DNA from: Thioclava sediminum
GTDB taxonomy: Bacteria > Pseudomonadota > Alphaproteobacteria > Rhodobacterales > Rhodobacteraceae
Assembly: GCF_002020355.1 (NCBI RefSeq)
Contig: NZ_MPZV01000004.1
Location: 248,001-312,000 of the forward strand
Length of the DNA: 64,000 nucleotides
Direction: 5' to 3'
The position numbers and the translations under genes were made by a program. Shown piece after piece: positions 9,903 to 19,050 of the stretch (positions are counted from its first letter, which is position 1; each line of letters opens with the position of its first letter). The notes below the pieces were generated by a model. That model saw only the letters and a program-made list of their open reading frames with translations. It did not search any database and was not told the DNA's origin.

Positions 9903-10435
9903 GCTTTTCGCAGCCCAAGGCCGCCATCGTCACCGTCTCCGACCGCGCGTCGCGCGGCGAATACGAGGACAAGGGCGGTCCGGGCTGCGAGGACTATCTG
10001 CGCGGCGCGGTCACCTCGCCGCTGGAGATCGAGCGCCACATCATCCCCGACGGGCGCGAGTCGGTCGCGACGAAACTCCGCGAACTGGTCGAGGCCGAGG
10101 CCGATCTGATCCTGATCACCGGCGGCACCGGCCCCGCGCCCCGCGACGAGACGCCCGAGGGCTGCTTCGACGTGATCGAGAAGGAACTGGCGGGCTTCGG
10201 CGAAGAAATGCGCCGCGCGAGCCTGCTCGAAGTGCCGACCGCCATCCTGTCGCGCCAATCGGCGGGGATCGCGGGCAAATCGCTGATCATCATGGTGCCG
10301 GGCAAACCCTCGGCCATCGCGACCTGCCTCGATGCGGTCTTCGCGGCGGTACCCTATTGCCTCGACCTGATCGGCGCGGGCTATATCGAGACCGATCCGG
10401 CCCGGATCAAAGCCTTCCGTCCGAAGAAAAAGTAA
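9899..10435 (+). CDS. mog: Molybdopterin adenylyltransferase (Mog/MoaB family)
   Basis: The product adenylates molybdopterin before molybdenum insertion. The 178-residue protein matches MogA closely in order and wording: [16 protein letters not shown] near the N-terminus, [18 protein letters not shown] (about 73-90) for MPT binding, [21 protein letters not shown], and a C-terminus ending [15 protein letters not shown]. MoaB proteins share the fold, but these segments are nearer to Mog. It overlaps argG by ATGA, an operon partner with no metabolic link. It converges on ubiG across a 63-bp GC-rich hairpin region. Confidence 0.85.
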
Positions 10436-10498
10436 GAGGGGGCGCTGCCCCCGTCGCCGGAGGGCGACAATCAACAGAGAAAGAGGGGGCGCCGCCCC
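10436..10498. repeat. GC-rich inverted-repeat modules between convergent mog and ubiG
   Basis: Two modules lie here. GAGGGGGCGCTGCCCCCG (10436-10453) is self-complementary around GCGC and is repeated exactly at 40935-40952. GAGGGGGCGCCGCCCC (10483-10498) is a close variant. They sit between two stop codons and may serve as a bidirectional terminator; the exact second copy far away marks them as a dispersed repeat family. Confidence 0.65.
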
Positions 10499-11242
10499 TT
10501 ACCGCTTCACCGCTGCGATGGCGTAATTCACCGAAAGATCGCGCTCCGAGAGCGACCAGGTCCATGCCAGCGGATTGAATACCATGCCGCGGCGGTCGAC
10601 CGGGTCGAGACCGGCCTTGCGCGACAGCTCGTAAAGCTCGTCGGGCGTGACGAATTTCGACCATTCATGCGTGCCCACGGGCAGCCAGCGCATCACGCGC
10701 TCTGCACCGATGATTGCGACCATGTAGCTTTTCGGATTGCGGTTCAGTGTCGAGCAGATCATCAGCCCGCCCGGTTTCATCAGGCTCTGGATCGTGTTCA
10801 CGAAGCCCTGCGGGTCCGCGACATGTTCGATGATCTCCATCGCGAGGACGACATCAAATTGCTCGCCGTTCGTGGCCAGATCTTCCGCCGCGCAATGGCG
10901 GTAATCGATCTCGAGCCCCGATTGTTCGGCATGCAGCCGCGCCACGGGGATGTTGCTCTCGGCCGCATCCGCACCCACGACCATAGCGCCAAGCCGCGCC
11001 ATCGGCTCGGACAGAAGCCCGCCGCCGCAACCGATATCCAGCAGGCGCAGCCCCTCAAAGGGGCGCGGCGCTTTCAGGTCGCGGCCGAACTGCGTGGCGA
11101 TCTGGGTAGTGATGTAGTCGAGCCGGCACGGGTTGAGCATATGCAGCGGTTTGAACTTGCCGTTCGGGTCCCACCATTCGGCGGCCATCGCCTCGAATTT
11201 GGCGACTTCGGACGGGTCGATGCTGTTTGCCGGATCTGCCAT
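10499..11242 (-). CDS. ubiG: Ubiquinone biosynthesis O-methyltransferase
   Basis: This SAM-dependent enzyme performs the two O-methylations of ubiquinone synthesis. The product is about 247 residues. [35 protein letters not shown] at the N-terminus, [20 protein letters not shown] (motif I, about 63-82), [10 protein letters not shown], and [13 protein letters not shown] near the C-terminus are characteristic of UbiG. The ATG at 11242 has GGAG 5 nt upstream; an upstream in-frame ATG at 11311 would invade the divergent peptidase gene. About 67 bp separate the two divergent starts. Confidence 0.95.
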   Translation of the reverse strand: MADPANSIDPSEVAKFEAMAAEWWDPNGKFKPLHMLNPCRLDYITTQIATQFGRDLKAPRPFEGLRLLDIGCGGGLLSEPMARLGAMVVGADAAESNIPVARLHAEQSGLEIDYRHCAAEDLATNGEQFDVVLAMEIIEHVADPQGFVNTIQSLMKPGGLMICSTLNRNPKSYMVAIIGAERVMRWLPVGTHEWSKFVTPDELYELSRKAGLDPVDRRGMVFNPLAWTWSLSERDLSVNYAIAAVKR

Positions 11243-11309
11243 TGCTCTCCTCGCATTGATTTTCGGGCAGCCCATGGCGGGCGCGCCTTTTGCTCTATAT
11301 AGTCCAGAC

Positions 11310-12281
11310 ATGGACAGAACTGCAGGGCAAAAGCGCGCATCAGGCGCCCATCTTTACCCGCCGATCGAACCCTTCGATCAGCGCCGGATCGACGTGGGCG
11401 ATGGCCATATCCTTTATGTCGAGCAATCGGGTCATCCCGAGGGACAGCCGGTCGTGGTTTGCCATGGCGGGCCGGGGGGCGGCTGCTCGCCGACGATGCG
11501 GCGATTCTTCGATCCGCAGCATTACCGGGTCATCCTGTTCGATCAGCGCGGCTGCGGTCTGTCGCGCCCGCATGCCAGCGTCGCGGACAACACGACGTGG
11601 CACCTGATCGCGGATATGGAGCAGATTCGCCGGACGCTCGGTATCGATAGCTGGATGGTCTTCGGCGGTAGCTGGGGGGCGACGCTGGCGCTGCTTTATG
11701 CTCAGGCGCATCCCGACCGGGCGACGAATCTGATTCTGCGCGGCGTCTTTCTTGCGACGCAGGCCGAGCTCAACTGGTTCTACGGCGGCGGCGCGGGGAA
11801 TTTCTATCCCGATCTCTGGGCGAATTTCCGGCGTCCGATTCCGGAAGACGAGCAGCACGATCTGATTGAGGCCTATCACAAGCGGCTGTTCTCGGGCGAC
11901 TACATGGCCGAAGCGCGCTATGCGCGGCACTGGGCGATGTGGGAAAACGCGCTGGCCTCGGTGCGCTATGATGGCCCGCCGGGAGAAGCCTCGCCCGATT
12001 ACGCGCGTGCCTTCGCGCGGCTCGAGAACCACTATTTCCAGAATGCGGCTTTCCTCGAGGAGGACGGTCAGATCCTGCGCGATCGTCACAGGATCGAGCA
12101 TATCCCGACGACCATCGTGCAGGGGCGGCTCGATATGATCTGCCCGCCGACCACGGCCTATCGGCTGGCCGAGGGCTGGGCGATGGCGAAGCTGCAGCTG
12201 GTGCCGATGGCGGGGCATGCGCTTTCCGAGCCGGGGATCACCGCCGGGCTTGTCCGCGCGATGGATGAGCTTAGATCCTGA
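11310..12281 (+). CDS. pip: Proline iminopeptidase (alpha/beta hydrolase, S33 family)
   Basis: The enzyme releases N-terminal proline from peptides. The 323-residue product has the oxyanion-hole segment HGGPGGG (about 50-56), [11 protein letters not shown], the nucleophile motif GGSWG (about 117-121) and the C-terminal GRLDMICP (Asp) and AGHALSE (His) that complete the triad. The start at [10 protein letters not shown] follows the divergent promoter region shared with ubiG. An upstream in-frame extension is possible but lies antisense to ubiG. Confidence 0.93.
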   Translation: MDRTAGQKRASGAHLYPPIEPFDQRRIDVGDGHILYVEQSGHPEGQPVVVCHGGPGGGCSPTMRRFFDPQHYRVILFDQRGCGLSRPHASVADNTTWHLIADMEQIRRTLGIDSWMVFGGSWGATLALLYAQAHPDRATNLILRGVFLATQAELNWFYGGGAGNFYPDLWANFRRPIPEDEQHDLIEAYHKRLFSGDYMAEARYARHWAMWENALASVRYDGPPGEASPDYARAFARLENHYFQNAAFLEEDGQILRDRHRIEHIPTTIVQGRLDMICPPTTAYRLAEGWAMAKLQLVPMAGHALSEPGITAGLVRAMDELRS

Positions 12282-12310
12282 TCTAGCGAAAGATTTCGAT
12301 CGAGGCCGCC

Positions 12311-12778
12311 ATGACGCTTACCTATTTCCTGCTGTTTCTCGTGGCCTCCGCGGCCGCCGCTGCGACGGGCATCATCTTCAAGCCGGGCGAGTGGTATGTC
12401 GGGTTGAAGAAGCCCGGCTTCACGCCGCCCAACTGGGTCTTCCCGGTCGCCTGGACCTATCTCTACGTCTCGGTCGCCTATGCCGCGGCGCGCATTGCCC
12501 CCGAGGCGGGCAGCCAGATTGCGCTGGCGCTGTTTGCTGTGCAGATCGCGCTGAACACGCTCTGGACGCCGGTCTTCTTCGGGGCGCATCGGCTGTGGCT
12601 CGGCCTCCTTGTCCTGATCTGCCTCTGGGTCGCCGTCGCGGCGATGATGCTGGCCTTCCTGCAGCTCGATATGCTGGCCGGATTGCTGGTCTTTCCCTAT
12701 CTCGTTTGGCTGACATTGGCAGGCGCGCTGAACTTCCGCGTCTGGCGCGACAACCCCGGTGCAGGCGCGCGCGGCTGA
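12311..12778 (+). CDS. tspO: TspO/MBR family tryptophan-rich sensory membrane protein
   Basis: This is a 155-residue protein with five transmembrane helices, a porphyrin/tetrapyrrole-binding regulator; in Rhodobacter it modulates photopigment gene expression in response to oxygen. Family marks are WYVGLKKPGFTPPNWVFPVAW (about residues 29-49), NTLWTPVFFG and the C-terminal FRVWRDN. Spacing from the peptidase gene is 29 bp, so they may be cotranscribed. Nothing in the sequence shows which tetrapyrrole is bound. Confidence 0.92.
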   Translation: MTLTYFLLFLVASAAAAATGIIFKPGEWYVGLKKPGFTPPNWVFPVAWTYLYVSVAYAAARIAPEAGSQIALALFAVQIALNTLWTPVFFGAHRLWLGLLVLICLWVAVAAMMLAFLQLDMLAGLLVFPYLVWLTLAGALNFRVWRDNPGAGARG

Positions 12779-12867
12779 TTCCCCTTGCGGAATCTGCGAT
12801 ACAGGCTTATATCGCCATCAACAGCGGCGCGCCGGGGTCCAAACCTGACGCCCACCGGAAACGTGTG

Positions 12868-12897
12868 ACGGGCCGCAACGGCCCGTTTTTTGTTTTT
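12868..12897 (+). terminator. Strong intrinsic terminator immediately upstream of rimP (possible attenuator)
   Basis: A perfect 8-bp stem ACGGGCCG / CGGCCCGT with a CAA loop is followed by TTTTTTGTTTTT. It ends only about 20 nt before the rimP ATG. It may end tspO transcription. Because no room remains for a separate promoter before rimP unless it overlaps the hairpin, it may instead be a read-through or attenuation element in the leader of the rimP-nusA-infB operon. Confidence 0.85.
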
Positions 12898-12917
12898 GTA
12901 GGATCGGAAAGAGAGAC

Positions 12918-13499
12918 ATGACCGACCTGATCGCCAAGACCGCCATCGACCGGCGTCTGGCCGAGATCGTGACCCCCGTGATCGAGGGGCTGGGCTTCGA
13001 GCTCGTGCGGCTGCGGCTGCAGGGCGGCAAGACGGCCACGCTTCAGATCATGGCAGATCGTCCCGATGGCGGGATCGTCGTGGACGATTGCGCCGCGATC
13101 TCGACCGCCGTGTCCGCGGCCCTCGACGTGGAAGACCCGATCGAGGACAAATATACGCTGGAAGTGTCGTCGCCCGGCATCGACCGTCCGCTGACGCGCT
13201 TTAAGGATTTCGACATCTGGGAAGGCTACGAGGCGAAGATCGAGACCTCCGAGCAGATCGACGGGCGCAAGCGCTTCAAGGGTATCCTGCGCGGCACCGA
13301 AGGATCGGAAGTCCTGATCGAGCTGGAAGAGAACGGCGAAGACGTCGTGATCGGCCTCCAGTTCGACTGGCTCGCGGATGCGAAGCTGGTGCTGACCGAT
13401 GAGCTGATCGACGAGATGCTGCGCCAGAAGAAGGCGACCGAAGGCGTCGACGAAGCTGAATTTGACGAGATTGACGATTCCCCCGAGGAGGAGAACTGA
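12918..13499 (+). CDS. rimP: Ribosome maturation factor RimP
   Basis: RimP assists 30S subunit maturation. The 193-residue product has the N-terminal domain with [15 protein letters not shown] (about 19-33), the [10 protein letters not shown] motif (about 92-101) and an acidic C-terminal tail. It starts 20 bp after an intrinsic terminator, with AAAGAGAG upstream of the ATG. It is the first gene of the conserved rimP-nusA-ylxR-infB translation/transcription operon, with nusA starting right after its stop. Confidence 0.95.
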   Translation: MTDLIAKTAIDRRLAEIVTPVIEGLGFELVRLRLQGGKTATLQIMADRPDGGIVVDDCAAISTAVSAALDVEDPIEDKYTLEVSSPGIDRPLTRFKDFDIWEGYEAKIETSEQIDGRKRFKGILRGTEGSEVLIELEENGEDVVIGLQFDWLADAKLVLTDELIDEMLRQKKATEGVDEAEFDEIDDSPEEEN

Positions 13500-13500
13500 G

Positions 13501-15120
13501 ATGGCCATCACGGCAGCCAACCAGCTTGAGCTTCTGCAGACCGCCGAGGCGGTGGCGCGCGAAAAGATGATCGACCCGGATCTGGTGATCCAGGCGATGG
13601 AAGAAAGCCTCGCGCGTGCGGCGAAGTCGCGTTACGGCGCGGAGATGGACATCCGTGTCTCGATCGATCGCAAGACCGGCAAGGCGACCTTCACCCGCGT
13701 CCGCACCGTCGTCGAAGACGAGGAGCTGGAGAACTATCAGGCCGAGCTGACCGTCGAGCAGGCGAAGCAGTATCTCGACAACCCCTCGGTCGGCGATCAG
13801 ATCGTCGACGAGGTGCCGCCGGTCGATCTGGGCCGCATCGCCGCGCAATCGGCCAAGCAGGTCATCCTGCAGAAGGTCCGCGAAGCAGAGCGTGATCGCC
13901 AGTACGAAGAGTTCAAGGACCGCGTGGGCACGATCATCAATGGCATCGTCAAGCGCGAGGAATACGGCAACATCATCGTCGATGTGGGCCGTGGCGAAGC
14001 GATCCTGCGCCGTAACGAGAAGATCGGCCGCGAGAGCTATCGCCCGAACGACCGCATCCGCGCTTACGTGAAAGATGTGCGCCGCGAGACCCGTGGCCCG
14101 CAGATCTTCCTCAGCCGCACCGCGCCGGAGTTCATGGCCGAGCTGTTCAAGATGGAAGTGCCGGAAATCTACGACGGCATAATCGAGATCAAGGCCGTGG
14201 CCCGCGATCCCGGTTCGCGCGCGAAAATCGGCGTCATCTCCTATGACAACTCGATCGACCCGGTCGGCGCCTGTGTCGGTATGCGCGGTTCGCGCGTGCA
14301 GGCCGTCGTCGGTGAGCTTCAGGGCGAGAAGATCGACATCATTCCGTGGAACGAAGATCAGGCGACCTTCCTCGTGAACGCGCTGCAGCCGGCCGAAGTG
14401 TCGAAAGTGGTGATCGACGAGGAAGCGCAGAAGATCGAAGTCGTGGTCCCGGACGAGCAACTGTCGCTCGCGATCGGCCGTCGCGGTCAGAACGTGCGTC
14501 TGGCTTCGCAGCTGACCGGTCTCGACATCGACATCCTGACCGAAGCCGAGGAATCGGCGCGCCGTCAGGCCGAGTTCGCCGAGCGCACCAAGCTGTTCGT
14601 CGACGCGCTGGACCTCGACGAGTTCTTCGCGCAGCTCCTCGTGGCCGAGGGCTTTACCTCGCTCGAGGAAGTGGCCTATGTCGACATGGACGAGCTGCTG
14701 TCGATCGAAGGCGTGGACGAGGATACCGCAGGCGAACTGCAGGCCCGTGCCCGCGACGTGATCGAAGAGCAGAACCGCAAGGCGCTCGAAGCGGCGAAGG
14801 AAATGGGCGTCGAGCAGTCGCTGTTCGACTTCGAAGGCCTGACCCCGCAGATGATCGAGGCGCTCGCGAAAGACGACGTCAAGACGCTGGAAGATTTCGC
14901 GACCTGCGCCGACTGGGAGCTGGCCGGTGGCTGGACCACGGTCGACGGTCAGCGCGTGAAGGATGACGGTCTGCTCGAGAAATTCGACGTGAGCCTCGAA
15001 GAGGCGCAGAACCTGATCATGACCGCGCGTATTCAGCTGGGCTGGGTCGACCCGTCCGAGCTGGAAAGCGACGCGGAAGACGAAGGCGAAGAGGAAACCG
15101 AGGAGGAGGCCGAGGCGTAA
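13501..15120 (+). CDS. nusA: Transcription termination/antitermination factor NusA
   Basis: NusA binds RNA polymerase and controls pausing, termination and antitermination. The 539-residue product has the N-terminal RNAP-binding domain, an S1 domain (about 135-200, VGTIINGIVKREEYGNIIVDVG), KH domains with GVISYDNSIDPVGACVGMRGSRV and LSLAIGRRGQNVRLA, and C-terminal acidic repeat domains ending in an E/D-rich tail. ATG 13501 follows GAGGAG across the end of rimP. NusA in many bacteria autoregulates its operon through leader terminators, which is relevant to the terminator before rimP. Confidence 0.97.
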   Translation: MAITAANQLELLQTAEAVAREKMIDPDLVIQAMEESLARAAKSRYGAEMDIRVSIDRKTGKATFTRVRTVVEDEELENYQAELTVEQAKQYLDNPSVGDQIVDEVPPVDLGRIAAQSAKQVILQKVREAERDRQYEEFKDRVGTIINGIVKREEYGNIIVDVGRGEAILRRNEKIGRESYRPNDRIRAYVKDVRRETRGPQIFLSRTAPEFMAELFKMEVPEIYDGIIEIKAVARDPGSRAKIGVISYDNSIDPVGACVGMRGSRVQAVVGELQGEKIDIIPWNEDQATFLVNALQPAEVSKVVIDEEAQKIEVVVPDEQLSLAIGRRGQNVRLASQLTGLDIDILTEAEESARRQAEFAERTKLFVDALDLDEFFAQLLVAEGFTSLEEVAYVDMDELLSIEGVDEDTAGELQARARDVIEEQNRKALEAAKEMGVEQSLFDFEGLTPQMIEALAKDDVKTLEDFATCADWELAGGWTTVDGQRVKDDGLLEKFDVSLEEAQNLIMTARIQLGWVDPSELESDAEDEGEEETEEEAEA

Positions 15121-15149
15121 GCCTCGGTCCCGACCGGAGAGGAGCTTAG

Positions 15150-15779
15150 ATGAGTCGCGGCGGAAAGCCGAAAACCAACGACGACCCCGAACGGCGCTGC
15201 ATCGTCACCGGCGATGTTCAGCCGAAGGCGGGGCTTGTCCGCTTCGTGCTCGGACCCGATGGGATGATCTACCCGGACGTGGCAGGCAAACTGCCCGGCC
15301 GCGGCATCTGGGTCACCTCCGAACGCAGCGTCATCGAGACGGCGATGAAAAAGGGATTGTTTGCTCGCGCAGCGAAGCAGGCGGCCAAAACCCCAGAAAA
15401 TCTGGTGGAATTGGTGGAACTGGCCCTTGCCTCTCGCGTTGTGGAGCTTATTTCTCTGGAGCGGAAGGCTGGCAAAGCGGTTGTCGGCTTCGAAAAGGTC
15501 AAGGGCTGGCTGGCCGAGGGGCGCGCGAAAGTGCTGCTACAGGCAAGCGACGGCTCGGACAGGGGCAAGGGCAAGCTGTGGACGCCCGAAGGCGGGCGCT
15601 GGTTCGGCTGCCTCACCTCTCAGGAATTGGGTTTGGCATTCGGCCGCGATCGTGCGATACACGGCGCGCTTGCAGCCGGTGGCCTCACCCGGCGCGTAAT
15701 TGAAGACGCATCGAGGCTTGCGGGCGTACGCAAGCAGGACGGCGGCAAGACCGCCATGAAGGATACGAAGACGGCATGA
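15150..15779 (+). CDS. YlxR-type RNA-binding protein fused to an L7Ae-like domain
   Basis: The 209-residue protein starts with a YlxR (DUF448) domain (about 10-90): [19 protein letters not shown] and the LPGRGIWV segment are the family signature. The second half (about 95-180, with [18 protein letters not shown]) resembles the L7Ae/L30e fold found in alphaproteobacterial YlxR proteins. It lies between nusA and infB, as usual, and ends with an ATGA overlap into infB. It is an RNA-associated protein of poorly defined role. Confidence 0.88.
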   Translation: MSRGGKPKTNDDPERRCIVTGDVQPKAGLVRFVLGPDGMIYPDVAGKLPGRGIWVTSERSVIETAMKKGLFARAAKQAAKTPENLVELVELALASRVVELISLERKAGKAVVGFEKVKGWLAEGRAKVLLQASDGSDRGKGKLWTPEGGRWFGCLTSQELGLAFGRDRAIHGALAAGGLTRRVIEDASRLAGVRKQDGGKTAMKDTKTA

Positions 15780-18292
15780 GCGATACGGACGGCAAAAAGA
15801 CTCTCGGACTGGGCGGCGGGCGCCCCGGGCAGGTGAAGCAAAGCTTCTCGCACGGGCGCACCAAGAACGTCGTGGTCGAGACGAAAGGCAAGAAGCGGGT
15901 GCTGAACAAACCGGCGGCAGGCGCTGGTAAGGGAGGGGGTAACAAAACTTCCCTTGGCGATCCGTCGAAGCGCCCCGCCGGGATTTCCGACGCCGAGATG
16001 GAGCGTCGCCTGAAGGCGCTTCAGGCCGCGAAGGCGCGTGAGGTCGAAGAGGCCGCCGCCCGCGAGGCCGAGGAAAAAGCCCGTGAAGAAGAACGTGAGC
16101 GTCGTCGCGCCGAGGCTGAGGCCAAGGAGCGCGAGGAGCGTGAACGCGAAGCGGCCCTGAAAGCCAAGGCTGAAGAGGACGAGCGCAAGAAGCGCGAGGC
16201 CGAACTTCGCGACAAGAAGAAAGAAGAGATCCGCAAAGGCGGACCGAAGAAAGACACTCCGGTCGATCAGGCTGCCGTGGAGGTTGCTGCCGCCCGCGCC
16301 GAGACCAAGGGTGTGTCCGCTTCGGGTCCGCGCAAGACGGATCGTGAGCGTGACACGCGCAACGATCGCAACAACAAGGGCAATGACCGCGGCAACCGCC
16401 GTTCGGGCAAGCTCTCGCTGAGCGATGCGCTCTCGGGTGGCGAAGGCCGCCAGCGTTCGCTTGCTGCGATGAAGCGCAAGCAGGAAAAAGCGCGCCAGAA
16501 GGCGATGGGCGGCTCGCAGCGTGCTGAAAAGCAGTCGCGCGAAGTGCAGCTTCCCGAGACGATCATCGTGTCGGAGCTCGCCAACCGTATGGCGGAGCGC
16601 GCTGCCGACGTGGTCAAAACGCTCATGAAGATGGGCATGATGGTCACCGCGAACCAGACGCTCGACGCCGATACCGCGGAACTCGTGATCGAGGAATTCG
16701 GTCACCGGTCCGTGCGCGTCTCGGATGCGGATGTCGAACAGGTCATCGATCAGGTCGACGACAAGGAAGAAGATCTGCAGCCGCGCCCGCCGATCGTCAC
16801 GATCATGGGTCACGTTGACCACGGCAAGACCTCGCTGCTCGACGCGATCCGCAAGGCGAACGTCGTCTCCGGCGAGGCTGGCGGGATCACGCAGCACATC
16901 GGCGCCTATCAGGTGCAGACCGAGAGCGGCGCGACGCTGTCCTTCCTGGACACACCCGGCCACGCGGCCTTTACCTCGATGCGCGCACGCGGTGCCAATG
17001 TCACCGATATCGTGGTGCTCGTGGTGGCAGCCGACGACTCGGTGATGCCGCAGACGATCGAAGCGATCAATCATTCGAAGGCCGCTGGCGTTCCGATGAT
17101 CGTTGCGATCAACAAATGCGACAAGCCCGATGCGGATGCCCAGAAGGTCCGCACCCAGCTTCTGCAGCACGAAGTCGTCGTCGAAGAGATGTCGGGTGAC
17201 GTGCAGGACGTGGAAGTGTCGGCCAAGACCGGCAAGGGTCTCGATCAGCTGCTCGAAGCCATCGCGCTTCAGGCCGAACTGCTCGAACTCAAGGCCAACC
17301 CCGATCGCGCCGCGCAAGGTGCGGTGATCGAAGCCAAGCTCGACGTGGGCCGTGGTCCGGTCGCGACGGTTCTGGTGCAGAACGGCACGCTGCGCAAAGG
17401 CGACATCTTCGTCGTCGGCGAGCAGTGGGGTAAGGTCCGCGCGCTGATCAACGACAAGGGCGACCGCGTCGATGAGGCCGGTCCGTCGGTTCCGGTCGAG
17501 GTGCTCGGCATCAACGGCACGCCCGAAGCTGGCGACGTTCTCAACGTCGTCGAGACCGAGGCGCAGGCCCGCGAGATCGCCGAATACCGCGAGCAGGCCG
17601 CCAAGGACAAACGCGCCGCTGCCGGTGCCGCGACGACGCTGGAACAGCTGATGGCAAAAGCCAAGGCCGATGAAAGCGTCACCGAACTGCCCGTGCTGGT
17701 GAAGGCTGACGTGCAGGGCTCGGCGGAAGCGATCGTTCAAGCGCTCGAGAAGGTCGGCAACGAAGAGGTGCGCGTGCGCGTGCTGCATTCGGGCGTCGGT
17801 GCGATCACCGAATCCGACATCACGCTGGCCGAGGCGTCCAACGCACCGGTCATCGGCTTCAACGTTCGTGCCAATGCGCCTGCGCGCAACGCTGCGAACC
17901 AGAAGGGCGTCGAGATCCGCTACTACTCGATCATCTATGATCTGGTGGACGACATCAAAGCCGCCGCTTCGGGCCTCCTGTCGGCCGAGATCCGCGAGCA
18001 CTTCATCGGCTACGCCGAGATCAAGGAAGTGTTCAAGGTCACCGGCGTCGGCAAGGTCGCGGGTTGTATCGTCACCGAGGGCGTGGCCCGTCGTTCGGCT
18101 GGCGTGCGCCTGCTGCGCGACAACGTGGTGATCCACGAAGGCACGCTGAAGACGCTCAAGCGCTTCAAGGACGAGGTCAAGGAAGTGCCCTCCGGTCAGG
18201 AATGCGGCATGGCCTTCGAGAGATACGACGATATCCGCCCCGGCGATGTCATCGAGATCTTCGAGCGCGAAGAGGTCGAGCGGACGCTCTGA
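15776..18292 (+). CDS. infB: Translation initiation factor IF-2
   Basis: This GTPase delivers initiator tRNA to the 30S subunit. The 838-residue product has a long charged N-terminal region (about 1-260, with an [19 protein letters not shown]-type helix), then the G domain with [12 protein letters not shown] (G1), DTPGHAAF (G3) and NKCDKPDAD (G4), and the C-terminal fMet-tRNA-binding domain ending [16 protein letters not shown]. The ATG overlaps the ylxR stop. Downstream is a strong terminator that closes the operon. Confidence 0.97.
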   Translation: MSDTDGKKTLGLGGGRPGQVKQSFSHGRTKNVVVETKGKKRVLNKPAAGAGKGGGNKTSLGDPSKRPAGISDAEMERRLKALQAAKAREVEEAAAREAEEKAREEERERRRAEAEAKEREEREREAALKAKAEEDERKKREAELRDKKKEEIRKGGPKKDTPVDQAAVEVAAARAETKGVSASGPRKTDRERDTRNDRNNKGNDRGNRRSGKLSLSDALSGGEGRQRSLAAMKRKQEKARQKAMGGSQRAEKQSREVQLPETIIVSELANRMAERAADVVKTLMKMGMMVTANQTLDADTAELVIEEFGHRSVRVSDADVEQVIDQVDDKEEDLQPRPPIVTIMGHVDHGKTSLLDAIRKANVVSGEAGGITQHIGAYQVQTESGATLSFLDTPGHAAFTSMRARGANVTDIVVLVVAADDSVMPQTIEAINHSKAAGVPMIVAINKCDKPDADAQKVRTQLLQHEVVVEEMSGDVQDVEVSAKTGKGLDQLLEAIALQAELLELKANPDRAAQGAVIEAKLDVGRGPVATVLVQNGTLRKGDIFVVGEQWGKVRALINDKGDRVDEAGPSVPVEVLGINGTPEAGDVLNVVETEAQAREIAEYREQAAKDKRAAAGAATTLEQLMAKAKADESVTELPVLVKADVQGSAEAIVQALEKVGNEEVRVRVLHSGVGAITESDITLAEASNAPVIGFNVRANAPARNAANQKGVEIRYYSIIYDLVDDIKAAASGLLSAEIREHFIGYAEIKEVFKVTGVGKVAGCIVTEGVARRSAGVRLLRDNVVIHEGTLKTLKRFKDEVKEVPSGQECGMAFERYDDIRPGDVIEIFEREEVERTL

Positions 18293-18320
18293 TCCTTCGG
18301 GACCGAGTTGCGAATATAGA

Positions 18321-18346
18321 AACGGGGGCCTTCGGGCCCCCGTTTT
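18321..18346 (+). terminator. Rho-independent terminator of the rimP-infB operon
   Basis: A 10-bp stem AACGGGGGCC / GGCCCCCGTT with a TTCG tetraloop and a TTTT tail lies 28 bp after the infB stop codon. Confidence 0.9.
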
Positions 18347-18372
18347 GCATCTGTGGCTGTCGTCCGGCTGCG

Positions 18373-18501
18373 TCAGCGATTGACGGGATGCCCGGCAAAG
18401 AGCGCATCGCCGACACGCACGAGGATGCGCCCGCAATCCAGCGTCCGTTCGTAAACTCCCTGAACGAAGACGCTGCTGCCGATCTGAATGGTTCTGAGCA
18501 T
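18373..18501 (-). CDS. Small 42-residue protein, conserved-looking, function unknown
   Basis: An open frame of 43 codons starts with ATG at 18501, preceded by GGGAGGAAC, an excellent ribosome-binding site. It encodes a product beginning MLRTIQIGSSVFVQG and ending GDALFAGHPVNR. The pattern of short beta-strand-like segments (IQIGSSVFVQG, GRILVRVGDALFAGHPV) looks like a small beta-barrel or hairpin protein. I recall similar tiny proteins in Rhodobacterales genomes, but this cannot be verified here. It converges on infB and is encoded in what would otherwise be a non-coding gap before mutT. Confidence 0.6.
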   Translation of the reverse strand: MLRTIQIGSSVFVQGVYERTLDCGRILVRVGDALFAGHPVNR

Positions 18502-18651
18502 GAGGTTCCTCCCTTGAGCGCTCATTAGAAGCGCAAGGCGTTAAGGAACGGCAAATGGAAACGGGAATCCCTCCGCGTTAGGCGCGAGAACTGGGAGAAA
18601 AGGTCACGAAGGTTAATCGCGCGGTAACCCCCAGCCAGAGACTAACCCCAG

Positions 18652-19050
18652 TCAGAGCCAATCGCGCAGGATCGGGATCAGGGGGATATCCGCCGGCGGC
18701 ATCTCGTAGTCGCGCAGATCACGCGCCCGCGCCCAGGCGAGGGTCTGCCCCTCTTGCGGGCTGACGATCCCCTCCCACTTACGGCAGGCGAACAGCGGCA
18801 TCAGCAGGTGGAAGTCGTCATAAGCGTGGCTGGCGAAGGTCAGAGGCGCGAGGCAGCTCTGATGGGTTTGTATGCCCAGCTCCTCGTCCAGCTCGCGGAT
18901 CAGCGCGGCCTCGGGCGTCTCGCCTGCCTCGACCTTCCCGCCGGGAAACTCCCACAGACCTGCCATCGACTTGCCCTCGGGGCGCTGTGCCAGAAGCACG
19001 CGCCCGTCAGCGTCGATCAGGGCGACGGCGGAAACCAGAACCATCTTCAC
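18652..19050 (-). CDS. mutT: MutT-type 8-oxo-dGTP diphosphatase
   Basis: This 132-residue Nudix enzyme sanitises oxidised dGTP. The Nudix box GGKVEAGETPEAALIRELDEELG (about residues 37-59; conserved G, E, RE and EE positions present) follows GLWEFPGG, typical of MutT. Its ATG overlaps the argJ stop (ATGA), as commonly seen in Rhodobacterales, so it is the last gene of the PPIase-argJ-mutT operon. A mutY gene, the partner in 8-oxoguanine defence, lies at 31,538 in the same window. Confidence 0.92.
   Translation of the reverse strand: MKMVLVSAVALIDADGRVLLAQRPEGKSMAGLWEFPGGKVEAGETPEAALIRELDEELGIQTHQSCLAPLTFASHAYDDFHLLMPLFACRKWEGIVSPQEGQTLAWARARDLRDYEMPPADIPLIPILRDWL

Noticed and set aside
15620-18436. 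Very long open frame (about 938 codons) antisense to infB
   Set aside because: High GC content leaves the opposite strand open; the peptide is His/Arg/Asp-rich without domains, and infB on the other strand is certain.
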